Notes: generated by a model not told the origin, from the sequence alone. A stretch of 64,000 bases of DNA from Streptomyces poonensis (GCF_014650915.1 NZ_BMVW01000006.1:201811-265810); one strand, 5' to 3'. Shown: positions 32,648-41,639, counted from the first letter of the stretch. Translations and numbers: made by a program.

Positions 32648-33562
32648 TTACTCTAGCCCACTCGTGGCTGGAGACGAAATCCAGTTCTCCGGGAGCTGGT
32701 CCCAGCGGTCCCGACGGCCCCAGGGGCCCCGGCGGTTTCGCCGGCTGCGGCGATTGTCCGGTGCCCATCGGTCGAGGGGGGAATCCTGGCGGGGCCGCAG
32801 CGGATCGGGGCGGATGTGGTCGACGGCCACCAGGGCGATGGCGAGGGTGTAGATCGCCAGGCCGAGAAGGAGGGCGTTGGGGAGGACGCTCCGGTAGCCG
32901 TAGGTGTCCGCGTCCAGGAACGGATAGAGGTACTGCGTCGGCGAGCCGTCGGCGAGCAGTGAGCCTCTGACCAGCGTGAACGCCAGGTACGCCAGGGGGA
33001 AGAGCAGCCATTTCATCGCATGCGACGGCCGCAGGACGCCGGGGCGGGTCAGCAGCAGCCAGTCCGCCGCCACCGCGAGCGGGATCACTGTGTGCAGGAG
33101 CGGGCCGGTCATCGCCTGCCAGCCGCCCGCGAGTGCGGCCATGTCGTCGGTCCCCAAGGCCGCGTTCGCTCCTGTCAGGGCGAACGCGCCCACCCCTCGT
33201 GTGAGGAGCAGGTGCTGCACCATGCCCGCGACCAGGGCATACAGCAGCGTGCCGCCCGTCAGCAGGGGCGATACGGGGTGGCGGGCCGTCCATGCGCGCG
33301 ACGCCGAGCAGGCGAACACCGCGGCCACCAGTGCACCGCACTGCACCGACCAGTGGCTCGCGGCCTGGAGCGGGTTGCCAAGAAGCAGTTCGGTGCCGAC
33401 GCCCGCCGCCGCCGCGAGCGCCACCAGGGCGCGGAAGGCGGCGGCCGCGGGGCGCCGGGTCAGGGGTAGCACGGCTCTCGCGGGTACGAGGGCCGGCAGG
33501 GGGGTGGCGACGCCCGGGATCACGGGCAGGTCCGGAATGTCCCGAGGTATCGGAGCGGTCAT
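32648..33562 (-). CDS. Pr6Pr-family integral membrane protein
   Basis: A 304-residue membrane protein with six or seven helices (RALVALAAAAGVGTELLLG, ALVAAVFACSASRAW, GGTLLYALVAGMVQHLLLT, LLHTVIPLAVAADWLLL, WLLFPLAYLAFTLVRG, ALLLGLAIYTLAIALVAVDH) and a conserved-looking SPTQYLYPFLDADTYGYRSV loop, matching the Pr6Pr family of unknown function. The Arg-rich cytoplasmic tail is unusual. TAGCGT nine bases before the ATG suggests a leaderless message. Confidence 0.75.
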   Translation of the reverse strand: MTAPIPRDIPDLPVIPGVATPLPALVPARAVLPLTRRPAAAAFRALVALAAAAGVGTELLLGNPLQAASHWSVQCGALVAAVFACSASRAWTARHPVSPLLTGGTLLYALVAGMVQHLLLTRGVGAFALTGANAALGTDDMAALAGGWQAMTGPLLHTVIPLAVAADWLLLTRPGVLRPSHAMKWLLFPLAYLAFTLVRGSLLADGSPTQYLYPFLDADTYGYRSVLPNALLLGLAIYTLAIALVAVDHIRPDPLRPRQDSPLDRWAPDNRRSRRNRRGPWGRRDRWDQLPENWISSPATSGLE

Positions 33563-33604
33563 GCGCTCACGCTAGGTCACTCCGGCGAATCGGACGAAAC
33601 GGGG

Positions 33605-33685
33605 TGATCCGGATGGGTGAAGCCGGATGGGTGACGCCGGATGGTGACGCCGGATGGTGATGCCGGCCGGTGGCGCCGGACGGGT
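33605..33685. repeat. six-unit 13-14-bp minisatellite
   Basis: Imperfect tandem units of the form GACGCCGGATGGGT run through the gap between the two minus-strand genes (GATCCGGATGGGT, GAAGCCGGATGGGT, GACGCCGGATGGT twice, GATGCCGGCCGGT, GGCGCCGGACGGGT). Non-coding, probably slippage-generated. Confidence 0.7.
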
Positions 33686-33705
33686 GGACAGGGCAGGGCC
33701 CGTGG

Positions 33706-34632
33706 TCAGTCGCGTCCCACCAGTGTCAGCAGCGACGCCTCCGGCGGGCAGGCGAACCGTATAGGGGTGTACCGGTTCGTACCGCAGCCCGCCGATACGT
33801 GCAGGTAGGACGTCCGGTCCTCCGCCGTGTGCGTCGACAGGCCCTTCACCCGGTCCGTGTCCAGGTCACAGTTGGTGACGAGCGCCCCGTAGAAGGGGAT
33901 GCAGAGCTGGCCGCCGTGGGTGTGGCCCGCCAGGATCAGGGGGTAGCCGTCCGCGGTGAACGCGTCCAGCGTGCGCAGGTAGGGCGCGTGCACCACGCCC
34001 AGCGAGAGGTCGGCCGACTCCGAGGGGCCGCCCGCCACGCGCGCGTACCGGTCGCGCTTGATGTGCGGGTCGTCCAGGCCGGTCAGCTCGATCTCCATGC
34101 CGTCGATCTTGAGTGTCCCGCGGGTGTTCGTGAGGTTCAGCCAGCCCGCCGCGTCGAAGCCGTCCCGCAGCTCCTCCCACGGGTTGTGGACCACGCCCAC
34201 CGCCGCCGCGTTGCCGTTCAGGCCGTGGCGGCCCTGAGCCTTCTCCAGCAGGTAACGGGCGGGGTTGCGCAGCATCGGGCCGTAGTAGTCGTTCGAGCCG
34301 AAGACGTACGCCCCCGGGAACTCCAGCAGCGGGCCCAGCGCGTCCAGCGTCTCGGGCACGCCGTCCGTGTCGGAGAGGTTGTCCCCGGTGTTGATGACGA
34401 AGTCGGGACGCAGCCCGGCCAGCGACTGCAGCCAGCGCTGCTTCTTGCGCTGTCCGCTCACCATGTGGATGTCGGAGACCTGGAGTATGCGCAGGGGCCG
34501 CATGCCCGGCGGCAGCACGGGCACCGTCACCCGCCGCAGCCGGAAGGAGCGGGCCTCGAACCCCGCCGCGTACAACAGACCGGCGGCGCCTGCCGCCGCG
34601 ATCCCCAGAGGTACTCCGTATCGCGCTCGCAT
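33706..34632 (-). CDS. membrane-associated metallophosphoesterase
   Basis: A 308-residue calcineurin-like phosphoesterase. Metal-binding motifs occur in order: QVSDIHMVSG, INTGDNLSD, GSNDYYGP, and LAGHTHGGQLCIPF. One N-terminal hydrophobic helix (GVPLGIAAAGAAGLLYAAGF) probably anchors it or exports it. Mycobacteria have a similar gene beside ponA2, as here near the PBP. Substrate unknown. Confidence 0.88.
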   Translation of the reverse strand: MRARYGVPLGIAAAGAAGLLYAAGFEARSFRLRRVTVPVLPPGMRPLRILQVSDIHMVSGQRKKQRWLQSLAGLRPDFVINTGDNLSDTDGVPETLDALGPLLEFPGAYVFGSNDYYGPMLRNPARYLLEKAQGRHGLNGNAAAVGVVHNPWEELRDGFDAAGWLNLTNTRGTLKIDGMEIELTGLDDPHIKRDRYARVAGGPSESADLSLGVVHAPYLRTLDAFTADGYPLILAGHTHGGQLCIPFYGALVTNCDLDTDRVKGLSTHTAEDRTSYLHVSAGCGTNRYTPIRFACPPEASLLTLVGRD

Positions 34633-34672
34633 ATGCCCATCGTGTCAGACCCGGACGACATGCAGCGCCGCC

Positions 34673-34681
34673 TGTGGATAA
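34673..34681 (-). promoter_or_regulatory. perfect DnaA-box 9-mer
   Basis: TTATCCACA on the minus strand, in the gap between the divergent metallophosphoesterase and yqeY genes. It matches the canonical DnaA box exactly; binding is not shown. Confidence 0.45.
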
Positions 34682-34844
34682 CCCCGAGAACCGGCCAAAT
34701 GCCCATGTGGACGGGCGATTACCACCCTCCGCGCGCCGTCTCGGCGACGCCCGGGGTGAACGGCCGCCCGTCCGCCGTCGCTCCTCGTCCGCGCGCTCGA
34801 AATCAACGGGCGGACGGCCCCGCGCACCTGCGACAATCAAGCCC

Positions 34845-35312
34845 ATGACCACGCTCAAGTCGAAGCTGCAGGAAGACCTGAACGCCGCGATCAAGGAGCG
34901 CGACGAGCTCCGCTCCTCGACGCTCCGGCTGACGCTCACCGCGATCACCAAGGAGGAGGTCGCGGGTACGGAGAAGCGCGAGCTCTCCGACGACGAGGTG
35001 CTCAAGGTGATCACCAAGGAGGCGAAGAAGCGGCGCGAGGCCGCGGAGGCCTTCACTCAGGGCGGCCGTGCCGAGCAGGCCGAGCGGGAGCGGGCGGAGG
35101 GCGAGCTCCTCGCCGTCTACCTGCCCAAGCAGCTGTCGGACGAGGAGCTGCGGCAGATCGTCGCCCAGGCGGTCGAGGAGGCCCGTGCGGCCGGTGCCGA
35201 GGGCCCGCGCGCGATGGGCCAGGTCATGAAGATCGTGAACCCCAAGGTGGCCGGGCAGGCCGAGGGCGGCCGCGTAGCCGCGGTGGTCAAGCAGCTTCTC
35301 GCGAACGGCTGA
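34845..35312 (+). CDS. GatB/YqeY-domain protein
   Basis: A 155-residue, highly helical and charged protein of the YqeY family, related to the tail of the GatB subunit of tRNA amidotransferase. Signature sequence: LKSKLQEDLNAAIKERDELR, RSSTLRLTLTAI, KRREAAEAFTQGGR and AMGQVMKIVNPKVAG. Its function in bacteria is still unclear. It is monocistronic and ends 28 bp before a very strong terminator. Confidence 0.93.
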   Translation: MTTLKSKLQEDLNAAIKERDELRSSTLRLTLTAITKEEVAGTEKRELSDDEVLKVITKEAKKRREAAEAFTQGGRAEQAERERAEGELLAVYLPKQLSDEELRQIVAQAVEEARAAGAEGPRAMGQVMKIVNPKVAGQAEGGRVAAVVKQLLANG

Positions 35313-35339
35313 GCGGACCCTTCAGCGATCCCCCTTCCC

Positions 35340-35390
35340 TACGGCGGTGGGGCGCCCCCTGGTCACTCCAGGGGGCGCCCCACCGCCGTA
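35340..35390. terminator. very long bidirectional terminator
   Basis: A perfect 23-bp stem (arms 35340-35362 and 35368-35390) with loop TCACT lies between the convergent yqeY and PBP genes. Confidence 0.92.
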
Positions 35391-35455
35391 CACGTATCAG
35401 GACCGACCAGGGCGAACCAGGAATCACCTGGTCGCCTGGTCACCTGGTCGACGGA

Positions 35456-37777
35456 TCAGCCGAAGCCGCCCCCGTCGCCGAAGCCCCCGCCGTTCTCCTG
35501 CCCCTGGATGAGGTCTTCCGGGATCGAGAAGGAGGGCGTGGGGATGGTGCCGCCGTCGGAGCCGCCGGTGATCAGGCCGCCGTTGTTGCCGTTGCCGTTC
35601 CCACCGTTGCCGTTCCCACCGTTCCAGTTGCCCCAGCTGTCACCGTCGTCACCTTCGTCGCCGTCGTCCCCGTTGTTCCCGTCGTCGCCCCTGCCGCGGC
35701 CGTCGTTGCCGTCGGGGATGTGGACGAGGTTGAAGGAGGAGGCTTCCTTGCCGGCGAGGGCGCCGGTCATGGCGTCCTTCCAGATCGGGCCCGGGACCGC
35801 ACCGCCGTATACGAGTGCGTGAGGGACGCCGCCGATCGTGATGTTCTTCATCTGCACCTGCTGCGAGGCGCTGCCGACCCAGACGGCGCCCGACAGGTTC
35901 GGCGTGTAGCCGACGAACCAGGCGTTCTTGCGCTCGTCGGTCGTGCCCGTCTTACCGGCGTTGGCGCGGTCGGTGAGGCCCGCCTCCTGACCCGTACCGG
36001 AGTCGACCACGCCCTGCAGCAGGGTGTTGATGGTGTCCGCGGTCTTCTCGGACATGGCGCGCGAGCAGGTCGACTTCGGCACCTCGAGCGGCTTCTGCTC
36101 CTTGCCGACGCGCTGGGTGATCGACTCGATGGCGACCGGCGTGCAGTACATGCCGCGGGAGGCGAAGGCGGCGTACGCGGACGCCATGGTCAGCGGGGAG
36201 ATGCCCTTGGAGCCGAGGGAGATCGCGGGCACCTCGGGCAGCTTGTCGCCGTTGCCCTGCACGACCTTCAGCTTGTCGGTCATCTCCATCACGGGGCACA
36301 GGCCGATGTCGGAGATCATCTGCACGAAGTAGGTGTTGACCGACAGCTCCATCGCCTTCTTCAGGCGGTACGGGCCGACTTCCGACTCGGCCTCGTTCTC
36401 CACGGTCGTGCCGCTGTCGTTGACCCACGGCTTGCTGCCGCAGGTCTGGACGGGGCTCGGGTACTCCATCTGGTACGGCGACGAGTACTCCTGGGTCGCC
36501 GGCCGGCCCTGCTCCAGGGCGGCCGCCGCCACGAAGGGCTTGAACGTCGAACCGGTCGGGAAGCCGTAGTTGGAGCCGCCCATGCCGCTGCCGACCGAGT
36601 AGTTGATCTCGGTCTCGTTCTCGCCGTAGCCGAACGGCTTCGACTGGCCCATCGCGAGGATCTTGCCGGTGCCGGGCTCGACCAGGGTGGTCGCCGCGGC
36701 GACCGGGTCCGACTTGTAGATGTGGTCCTCGAGGGAAGCCTGGACCGACTCCTGCGCCTGCGGGTCGAGTGTCGTCTTGATCGTCAGACCGCCCTGGTTC
36801 CACACCTTGGCGCGGTCCTCCCTGGTCTTGCCGAAGACCGGGTCACTGAGGAAGACGTACTCGACGTACTTGCAGAAGAAGCTGGCGCCCTTCACGGCCG
36901 TGATGCAGCCGTTCTTCGGCTTGCTGACGTTCAGTTCGATCGGCGTCGCCTTGGCCTTGTCGGCCTGTGCCTGGGAGATGTCGCCGACCTCGGCCATGCG
37001 CTGGAGGACGACATTGCGGCGCTGTTTGGCGGTCGCCTCGTCGTTCACCGGGTCGTAGCTGGTCGGGGCCTGGACGATGCCGGCGAGGAGGGCCGCCTCC
37101 TGGAGCTTCAGGTCCTTGGCCGACTTGGAGAAGTAGCGCTGGGACGCAGCCTCGACGCCGTACGCCTGCTGGCCGAAGTACGTGATGTTGAGGTAGTTCT
37201 CCAGGATCTTCTTCTTGCCCAGCTCTTCCTCGACCTGGATCGCGTACTTCAGCTCGCGGATCTTGCGGCCGAGGGTCTGCTGGGTGGCCTGGGCGACCTT
37301 CGTCGGGTCGTCGCCGGCCTCCTCCACGAAGACGTTCTTCACGTACTGCTGCGTCAGCGTCGAAGCGCCCTCCTCGACACCGCCGCTCCGCGCGTTCTTG
37401 TTCAGCGCGCGCAGGATGCCCTTGAGGTCGACCGCGCCGTGCTCGTAGAAGCGCGCGTCCTCGATCGCGACGATCGCCTTCTGGATGTACGGCGACATGT
37501 CCTTGAGGTCGACCACCGTGCGGTCACGGGAGTAGACCGTGGCGATCTGGTCGCCGTTGCTGTCCAGGATCTGTGTGCGCTGGCTCAGCGGAGGGCGCTT
37601 CAGATTGGACGGGATCTCGTCGAACCCCTCGACCGATCCCTTGGCGGCCAGGCCCAGAGCGCCGACCGCGGGCATCGCGATGCCCGCCATGACGGCGCCC
37701 GCGAGCACGCTGACACCGAGGAACCTGGCGGCCTGCTGCGTTGGCGACAGACCACCGCCCGAGCGCTTGTTTGCCAT
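35456..37777 (-). CDS. class A penicillin-binding protein (transglycosylase-transpeptidase)
   Basis: A 773-residue bifunctional peptidoglycan synthase. A short cytoplasmic start and one TM helix (about 20-45) lead to a GT51 transglycosylase with the catalytic Glu106 in IEDARFYEHGAVDLKG and GASTLTQQYVKN; the transpeptidase has STFKPF (Ser410, Lys413), the SVN motif in ELSVNTYF, and KTGTT (Lys609). The last about 85 residues are a low-complexity Asp/Gly/Asn tail (GDDGNNGDDGDEGDDGDSWG), extracellular and unusual. The neighbour wblA and the ArsA pair match the ponA2-whiB4 block of mycobacteria. Confidence 0.94.
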   Translation of the reverse strand: MANKRSGGGLSPTQQAARFLGVSVLAGAVMAGIAMPAVGALGLAAKGSVEGFDEIPSNLKRPPLSQRTQILDSNGDQIATVYSRDRTVVDLKDMSPYIQKAIVAIEDARFYEHGAVDLKGILRALNKNARSGGVEEGASTLTQQYVKNVFVEEAGDDPTKVAQATQQTLGRKIRELKYAIQVEEELGKKKILENYLNITYFGQQAYGVEAASQRYFSKSAKDLKLQEAALLAGIVQAPTSYDPVNDEATAKQRRNVVLQRMAEVGDISQAQADKAKATPIELNVSKPKNGCITAVKGASFFCKYVEYVFLSDPVFGKTREDRAKVWNQGGLTIKTTLDPQAQESVQASLEDHIYKSDPVAAATTLVEPGTGKILAMGQSKPFGYGENETEINYSVGSGMGGSNYGFPTGSTFKPFVAAAALEQGRPATQEYSSPYQMEYPSPVQTCGSKPWVNDSGTTVENEAESEVGPYRLKKAMELSVNTYFVQMISDIGLCPVMEMTDKLKVVQGNGDKLPEVPAISLGSKGISPLTMASAYAAFASRGMYCTPVAIESITQRVGKEQKPLEVPKSTCSRAMSEKTADTINTLLQGVVDSGTGQEAGLTDRANAGKTGTTDERKNAWFVGYTPNLSGAVWVGSASQQVQMKNITIGGVPHALVYGGAVPGPIWKDAMTGALAGKEASSFNLVHIPDGNDGRGRGDDGNNGDDGDEGDDGDSWGNWNGGNGNGGNGNGNNGGLITGGSDGGTIPTPSFSIPEDLIQGQENGGGFGDGGGFG

Positions 37778-38346
37778 GAAGGCAGCCTAATCCGTAGTCA
37801 TGAAGATCCCGAGGGAGCATTTGTTCCTCGGGATGTTCGAGTACCGGATCGTGACGTACGGGGCAGCGGGCGGCGCCCGTCCCGCGGTCAGTACCCGTCT
37901 CCCCGGTCGGCGCCCGTCCTCCCGGTCGGCATGCCAATGACAAGTGCCAGGGTTTCGCATTCGCCGGACACGCGCATATGCCTTGGCCTAAGCTGCTCTC
38001 GGTCGTCACAGAAGTAGACCCATGTATCAAGTACGTCCGGCGACCCCGGATCGTTCCGACGGCGCCCCACTTTTCTCCAGGGGCGAGTCCGAATCCGCCT
38101 TGTGTGTCACCCGGTGTCCGATGTGGTGCATGGCAACTGTCCCGGTCTGACGGGATGGTCACGTATGCCCTCAGGTCACTCCCGCGGGTGATCTGCCGCT
38201 TACGCATAGTCCGTTCGGGCCATTCAAGATTGGGCCCGAAGGGGGTGTTGCACTGTGCCCACCTTCCGTAACGTCCTCAACTGGCGGCGGTGAATATGCC
38301 GCTGCCGCCGTGGGGGAGCCTCGATTCGGGAGAGGACGGCGCCGGT
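37778..38346. promoter_or_regulatory. long divergent control region of the PBP and wblA genes
   Basis: 569 bases without a supported gene. The wblA side holds a leader of several hundred bases with AT-richer patches at 37930-38000 and 38190-38230, including CATAGT near 38206 as a possible -10. wblA has a GTG upstream in frame (38290), but the conserved N terminus starts at 38347. Such long leaders are typical of developmental genes under several regulators; I cannot identify individual operators. Confidence 0.45.
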
Positions 38347-38685
38347 ATGGGCTGGGTAACCGACTGGAGTGCGCAGGCTGCCTGTCGCACTACCGATCCG
38401 GATGAACTGTTCGTTCAAGGAGCGGCGCAGAACAGGGCCAAGGCGGTGTGTACCGGGTGCCCGGTGCGCACGGAGTGCCTGGCCGACGCGCTGGACAACC
38501 GCGTCGAGTTCGGCGTGTGGGGAGGCATGACGGAGCGCGAGCGTCGTGCGCTGCTGCGCAGGCGGCCGACCGTCACGTCGTGGCGCAGGCTGCTGGAGAC
38601 CGCGCGTACGGAGTACGAGCGCGGCGCCGGCCTGCTTCCCCTCGATGAGGACGAGACCTACGAGAACTACGCGGCGGTGGGCTGA
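38347..38685 (+). CDS. wblA: WhiB-like transcription factor WblA
   Basis: A 112-residue iron-sulfur regulator of development, antibiotic production and oxidative response. The four cluster ligands are C13, C35, C38 and C44 (CTGCPVRTEC), followed by the GVWGGMTERERRALLRRR turn and basic segment that contacts sigma factor and DNA. Length and the start MGWVTDWSAQAACR agree with what I recall of S. coelicolor WblA (SCO3579); the corresponding position in mycobacteria is held by whiB4. GGAGAGGA lies 10 bases before the ATG. Confidence 0.93.
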   Translation: MGWVTDWSAQAACRTTDPDELFVQGAAQNRAKAVCTGCPVRTECLADALDNRVEFGVWGGMTERERRALLRRRPTVTSWRRLLETARTEYERGAGLLPLDEDETYENYAAVG

Positions 38686-38753
38686 GGGCCGCTTCACCGC
38701 CCTCACCGATCACCGGGAGCACGGGGCTCGCCGGGAGCACGAGGTTCACTCAG

Positions 38754-38770
38754 GACGCCCTTCGGGCGTC
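38754..38770. terminator. hairpin between wblA and the ArsA-like genes
   Basis: GACGCCC and GGGCGTC with a three-base loop, between convergent genes. The rest of the 236-bp gap has no gene and shows a direct repeat CCGGGAGCACG at about 38714 and 38732. Confidence 0.6.
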
Positions 38771-38921
38771 GGCGTGTCGGGCAGATGTGCCAGGTCCGGG
38801 TGCCCCGGGCCGCCACAGGCGCCGGTGGATGCCGTCGGCGACCGTCTGCCGGTCGATGCCGCCGGTGCCCCGGACGGTGAGCGGTGCCGGTCACGCCCGG
38901 GGCGGGTGTGTCCCGGGACGT

Positions 38922-40400
38922 TCAGGCGCCGGTCTCGGTCTCGGGAAGCTCCGGCCGTACGGCCGCGAGCCGGTCTCCGATGTCCCGCAGCCCCGCGAGG
39001 TCGTGGACATCGCCGGGCAGCGCGGCCACTTCCGCGACGGCCACCTCCGGGTGGAGCGCGGCGAAGCGGTCACGCGTGCGCTGCTCGCGGGAGAGCAGTT
39101 GCATGCGCTCGGCGTGCAGCCTTAGCAGGCCTGCGGTGAGTTGTTCGATGGTGGGGTCGTCCGTGGTGGTCCGGTTGTCCGTGGCGGCCCGGTCGGTGAC
39201 GACCCGATCGTCGGCGGGGGAGCCGGGTTCGGGTGCGGGAGCCGCGGATCCGGGGCCCTCGGATGCGGGAGATTCAGAACAGCCGTGCGTGTCGGGAGAG
39301 TTACAAAGTCCTACTTTCCCGTCCTGCTGATCCACAATGCGGGTCTCTTCAAGATTTTCGGCGGCGGCGAGCGCGCGCTCGGCGGACAGCTGGGCCGCGC
39401 CGCTGCCGTGGACCCGGTTGAGCACCAGACCCGCGAGCGGCATGTCCTCGGCGGCCAGCCGCTCCACGAAGTACGCGGCCTCCCGCAGCGCGTCCCGCTC
39501 CGGGGCCGCCACCACCAGGAACGCCGTGCCGGGCGCCTGCAGCAGCTTGTACGTGGCGTCCGCGCGGGTGCGGAACCCGCCGAACATCGAGTCCATGGCG
39601 GCCACGAACGTCTGCACGTCCTTCAGCAGCTGCCCCCCGAGCAGCTTGCCCAGGGCGCCCGTCATCATCGACATCCCGACGTTGAGGAACTTCATCCCCG
39701 CACGGCCGCCCATCTTGGCCGGCGCCAGCAGCACTCGGATCAGCTTCCCGTCCAGGAAGGACCCGAGCCGCTTCGGAGCGTCCAGGAAGTCCAGCGCCGA
39801 ACGCGACGGCGGGGTGTCGACGACGATCAGGTCCCACTCGTCCCGCGCGCGGAGCTGTCCCAGCTTCTCCATCGCCATGTACTCCTGCGTGCCCGCGAAG
39901 CCGGCGGAGAGCGACTGGTAGAAGGGGTTGCCCAGAATGGCGGCCGCCCGCTCGGCGTCCGCGTGCGCCTCGACGATCTCGTCGAAGGTGCGCTTCATGT
40001 CGAGCATCATGGCGTGCAGCTCGCCGCCCGCGGTGTCGTCGATGCCCTTCACCCGGCGCGGGACGTTGTCCAGGGAGTCGATACCCATGGACTGCGCCAG
40101 CCGGCGGGCCGGGTCGATGGTGAGCACGACCACCTTGCGGCCGCGCTCGGCGGCCCGCAGCCCCAGGGCCGCGGCCGTGGTCGTCTTGCCGACGCCGCCG
40201 GAGCCGCAGCACACCACGATGCGGGTCGCCGGGTCGTCCAGGAGCGGATCGACCTCCAGCAGCCGGGCCGGCCGGATGGAGCGGTGGGGGTCGTGGGCAC
40301 GGGACGGCCCGTGCGTGTCGTGCGCGGGGGCCGAGCCGTGCGCGGAGGCCGAGTCGTGCGCGGAGGCCGAGTCGTGCGTGGCGGACGGGTCCGTAGTCAT
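38922..40400 (-). CDS. ArsA/GET3-like ATPase, second of a pair (variant Walker A)
   Basis: A 492-residue cytoplasmic ATPase of the ArsA/GET3 family. The P-loop is CCGSGGVGKTTT: the signature lysine of the usual GKGGVGKT is a serine. Further motifs are VVVLTIDPARRLAQSM, LIVVDTPPSRSALDFL and LVVAAPERDALREAAYFVER. The first 45 residues are repeats of Ala-His-Asp-Ser (THDSASAHDSASAHGSAPAH), and a long insert with Cys residues (VGLCNSPDTHGCSE) and Asp/Thr repeats precedes the helical end. Its start overlaps the stop of the first ATPase (ATGA), so they are probably a hetero-complex. Mycobacterial homologues (Rv3679-Rv3680) act in envelope/redox physiology. Confidence 0.9.
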   Translation of the reverse strand: MTTDPSATHDSASAHDSASAHGSAPAHDTHGPSRAHDPHRSIRPARLLEVDPLLDDPATRIVVCCGSGGVGKTTTAAALGLRAAERGRKVVVLTIDPARRLAQSMGIDSLDNVPRRVKGIDDTAGGELHAMMLDMKRTFDEIVEAHADAERAAAILGNPFYQSLSAGFAGTQEYMAMEKLGQLRARDEWDLIVVDTPPSRSALDFLDAPKRLGSFLDGKLIRVLLAPAKMGGRAGMKFLNVGMSMMTGALGKLLGGQLLKDVQTFVAAMDSMFGGFRTRADATYKLLQAPGTAFLVVAAPERDALREAAYFVERLAAEDMPLAGLVLNRVHGSGAAQLSAERALAAAENLEETRIVDQQDGKVGLCNSPDTHGCSESPASEGPGSAAPAPEPGSPADDRVVTDRAATDNRTTTDDPTIEQLTAGLLRLHAERMQLLSREQRTRDRFAALHPEVAVAEVAALPGDVHDLAGLRDIGDRLAAVRPELPETETGA

Positions 40401-41374
40401 GAGATCCCTTGCTGACGCAGTTCCGTGGCCAGTTCGTACAGGCCCGCCAGGTCCATCCCCTCGGCGAGCAGCGGGAGTTCGTGCAGCGGCAGGCCCAGCT
40501 CCTGCAGTACGGTCCGCTGCTCGTGCTCCAGGGCGTGGCGCTCGGCGTACTCCCCGGCCTGCTCCAGCAGCGGCATGACGAGCCGATCGGCGCCGCCGCC
40601 ACGGCGCGCGCCGCCGAGCCCGGTGCCGGAGAGCGCCCGTGCGATGGCGGGGCGGGAGGCGGTCTCCATGAACTCCAGATCGGCGGCGTCCAGCACGGTC
40701 GGCCGCACCATGTTGACGATGACGCGGCCCACCGGCAGCCGGGCGCCGCGCAGCTCCGCGATGCCGTCCACGGTCTCCTGGACCGGCATCTCCTCCAGCA
40801 GCGTCACCAGGTGCACCGCCGTCTCCGGGGACTTGATGACACGCATCACGGCCTGGGCCTGATTGTGTATCGGGCCGATCTTCGCCAGGCCCGCCACCTC
40901 GTCGTTGACGTTGAGGAAGCGGGTGATGCGGCCCGTGGGCGGGGCGTCCATCACCACGTAGTCGTACGTGAACCGCCCGTTCTTCTCCTTGCGGCGGACC
41001 GCCTCGCACGCCTTGCCCGTGAGGAGCACGTCCCTGAGACCCGGTGCGATGGTGGTGGCGAAGTCGATGGCGCCGAGCTTCTTCAGGGCCCGGCCGGCGC
41101 CGCCCATCTTGTAGAACATCTGGAGGTAGTCCAGAAGGGCCAGTTCGGGATCGATGGCGAGCGCGTACACCTCGCCGCCGCCCGGAGCCACGGCGATCTT
41201 CCGTTCCCCGTACGGCAGCGCCTCCGTCTCGAAGAGCTGTGCGATGCCTTGTCTGCCCTCGACCTCGACGAGGAGGGCGCGCTTTCCCTCGGTCGCGAGG
41301 GCGAGCGCGAGTGCTGCGGCGACCGTGGTCTTTCCGGTACCGCCCTTGCCGCTGACGACCTGGAGCCTGCTCAC
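40397..41374 (-). CDS. ArsA/GET3-like ATPase, first of a pair
   Basis: A 325-residue ATPase with a complete deviant Walker A (VSGKGGTGKTTVAAALALAL, residues 7-26) including the signature lysine, switch regions LVEVEGRQGIAQLFE and YVVMDAPPTGRITRFL, and a helical domain (ALEHEQRTVLQELGLPLHEL). The GTG at 41374 follows a TACGCT hexamer by about seven bases and lacks a ribosome site, so it seems leaderless. It heads a two-gene operon. Confidence 0.92.
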   Translation of the reverse strand: MSRLQVVSGKGGTGKTTVAAALALALATEGKRALLVEVEGRQGIAQLFETEALPYGERKIAVAPGGGEVYALAIDPELALLDYLQMFYKMGGAGRALKKLGAIDFATTIAPGLRDVLLTGKACEAVRRKEKNGRFTYDYVVMDAPPTGRITRFLNVNDEVAGLAKIGPIHNQAQAVMRVIKSPETAVHLVTLLEEMPVQETVDGIAELRGARLPVGRVIVNMVRPTVLDAADLEFMETASRPAIARALSGTGLGGARRGGGADRLVMPLLEQAGEYAERHALEHEQRTVLQELGLPLHELPLLAEGMDLAGLYELATELRQQGIS

Positions 41375-41417
41375 GTATTCGAGCGTAACCAGTCCGTCCA
41401 CGGCCTACGCGTGAGGC

Positions 41418-41426
41418 TGTGGACAA
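41418..41426 (-). promoter_or_regulatory. perfect DnaA-box 9-mer
   Basis: TTGTCCACA on the minus strand in the 106-bp divergent region between the ArsA pair and the DUF4177 gene; the streptomycete DnaA box is TTRTCCACA. Confidence 0.45.
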
Positions 41427-41480
41427 CGGGGCCCCGCTCGGCCACGCGACCGCCGAGCGGCAGCGGCTAGAGTCGGCCAC

Positions 41481-41639
41481 ATGACCAAGTGGGAATACGC
41501 AACCGTGCCGCTGCTCGTCCACGCCACGAAGCAGATTCTGGACACCTGGGGCGAGGACGGCTGGGAGCTCGTCCAGGTCGTGCCCGGGCCGAACAACCCC
41601 GAGCAGCTCGTGGCCTACCTGAAGCGGGAGAAGGCGTGA
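41481..41639 (+). CDS. 52-residue DUF4177 protein
   Basis: A short protein (MTKWEYATVPLLVHATKQIL, then GEDGWELVQVVPGP) of the DUF4177 family, which always shows the DGWELV motif. Its function is unknown. The ATG directly follows a TAGAGT -10-like hexamer and appears leaderless. The stop overlaps the RidA start (GTGA), and the same gene pair lies beside the ArsA genes in mycobacteria. Confidence 0.85.
   Translation: MTKWEYATVPLLVHATKQILDTWGEDGWELVQVVPGPNNPEQLVAYLKREKA

Noticed and set aside
38703..38894. A 63-codon minus frame downstream of the ArsA pair
   Set aside because: Crosses the terminator hairpin and has only shadow-like composition.
38922..41522. A single 866-codon frame suggesting an ArsA-ArsA fusion
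   Set aside because: The upstream half is out of frame with the first ATPase and encodes no motif; the two genes overlap by ATGA and are separate.
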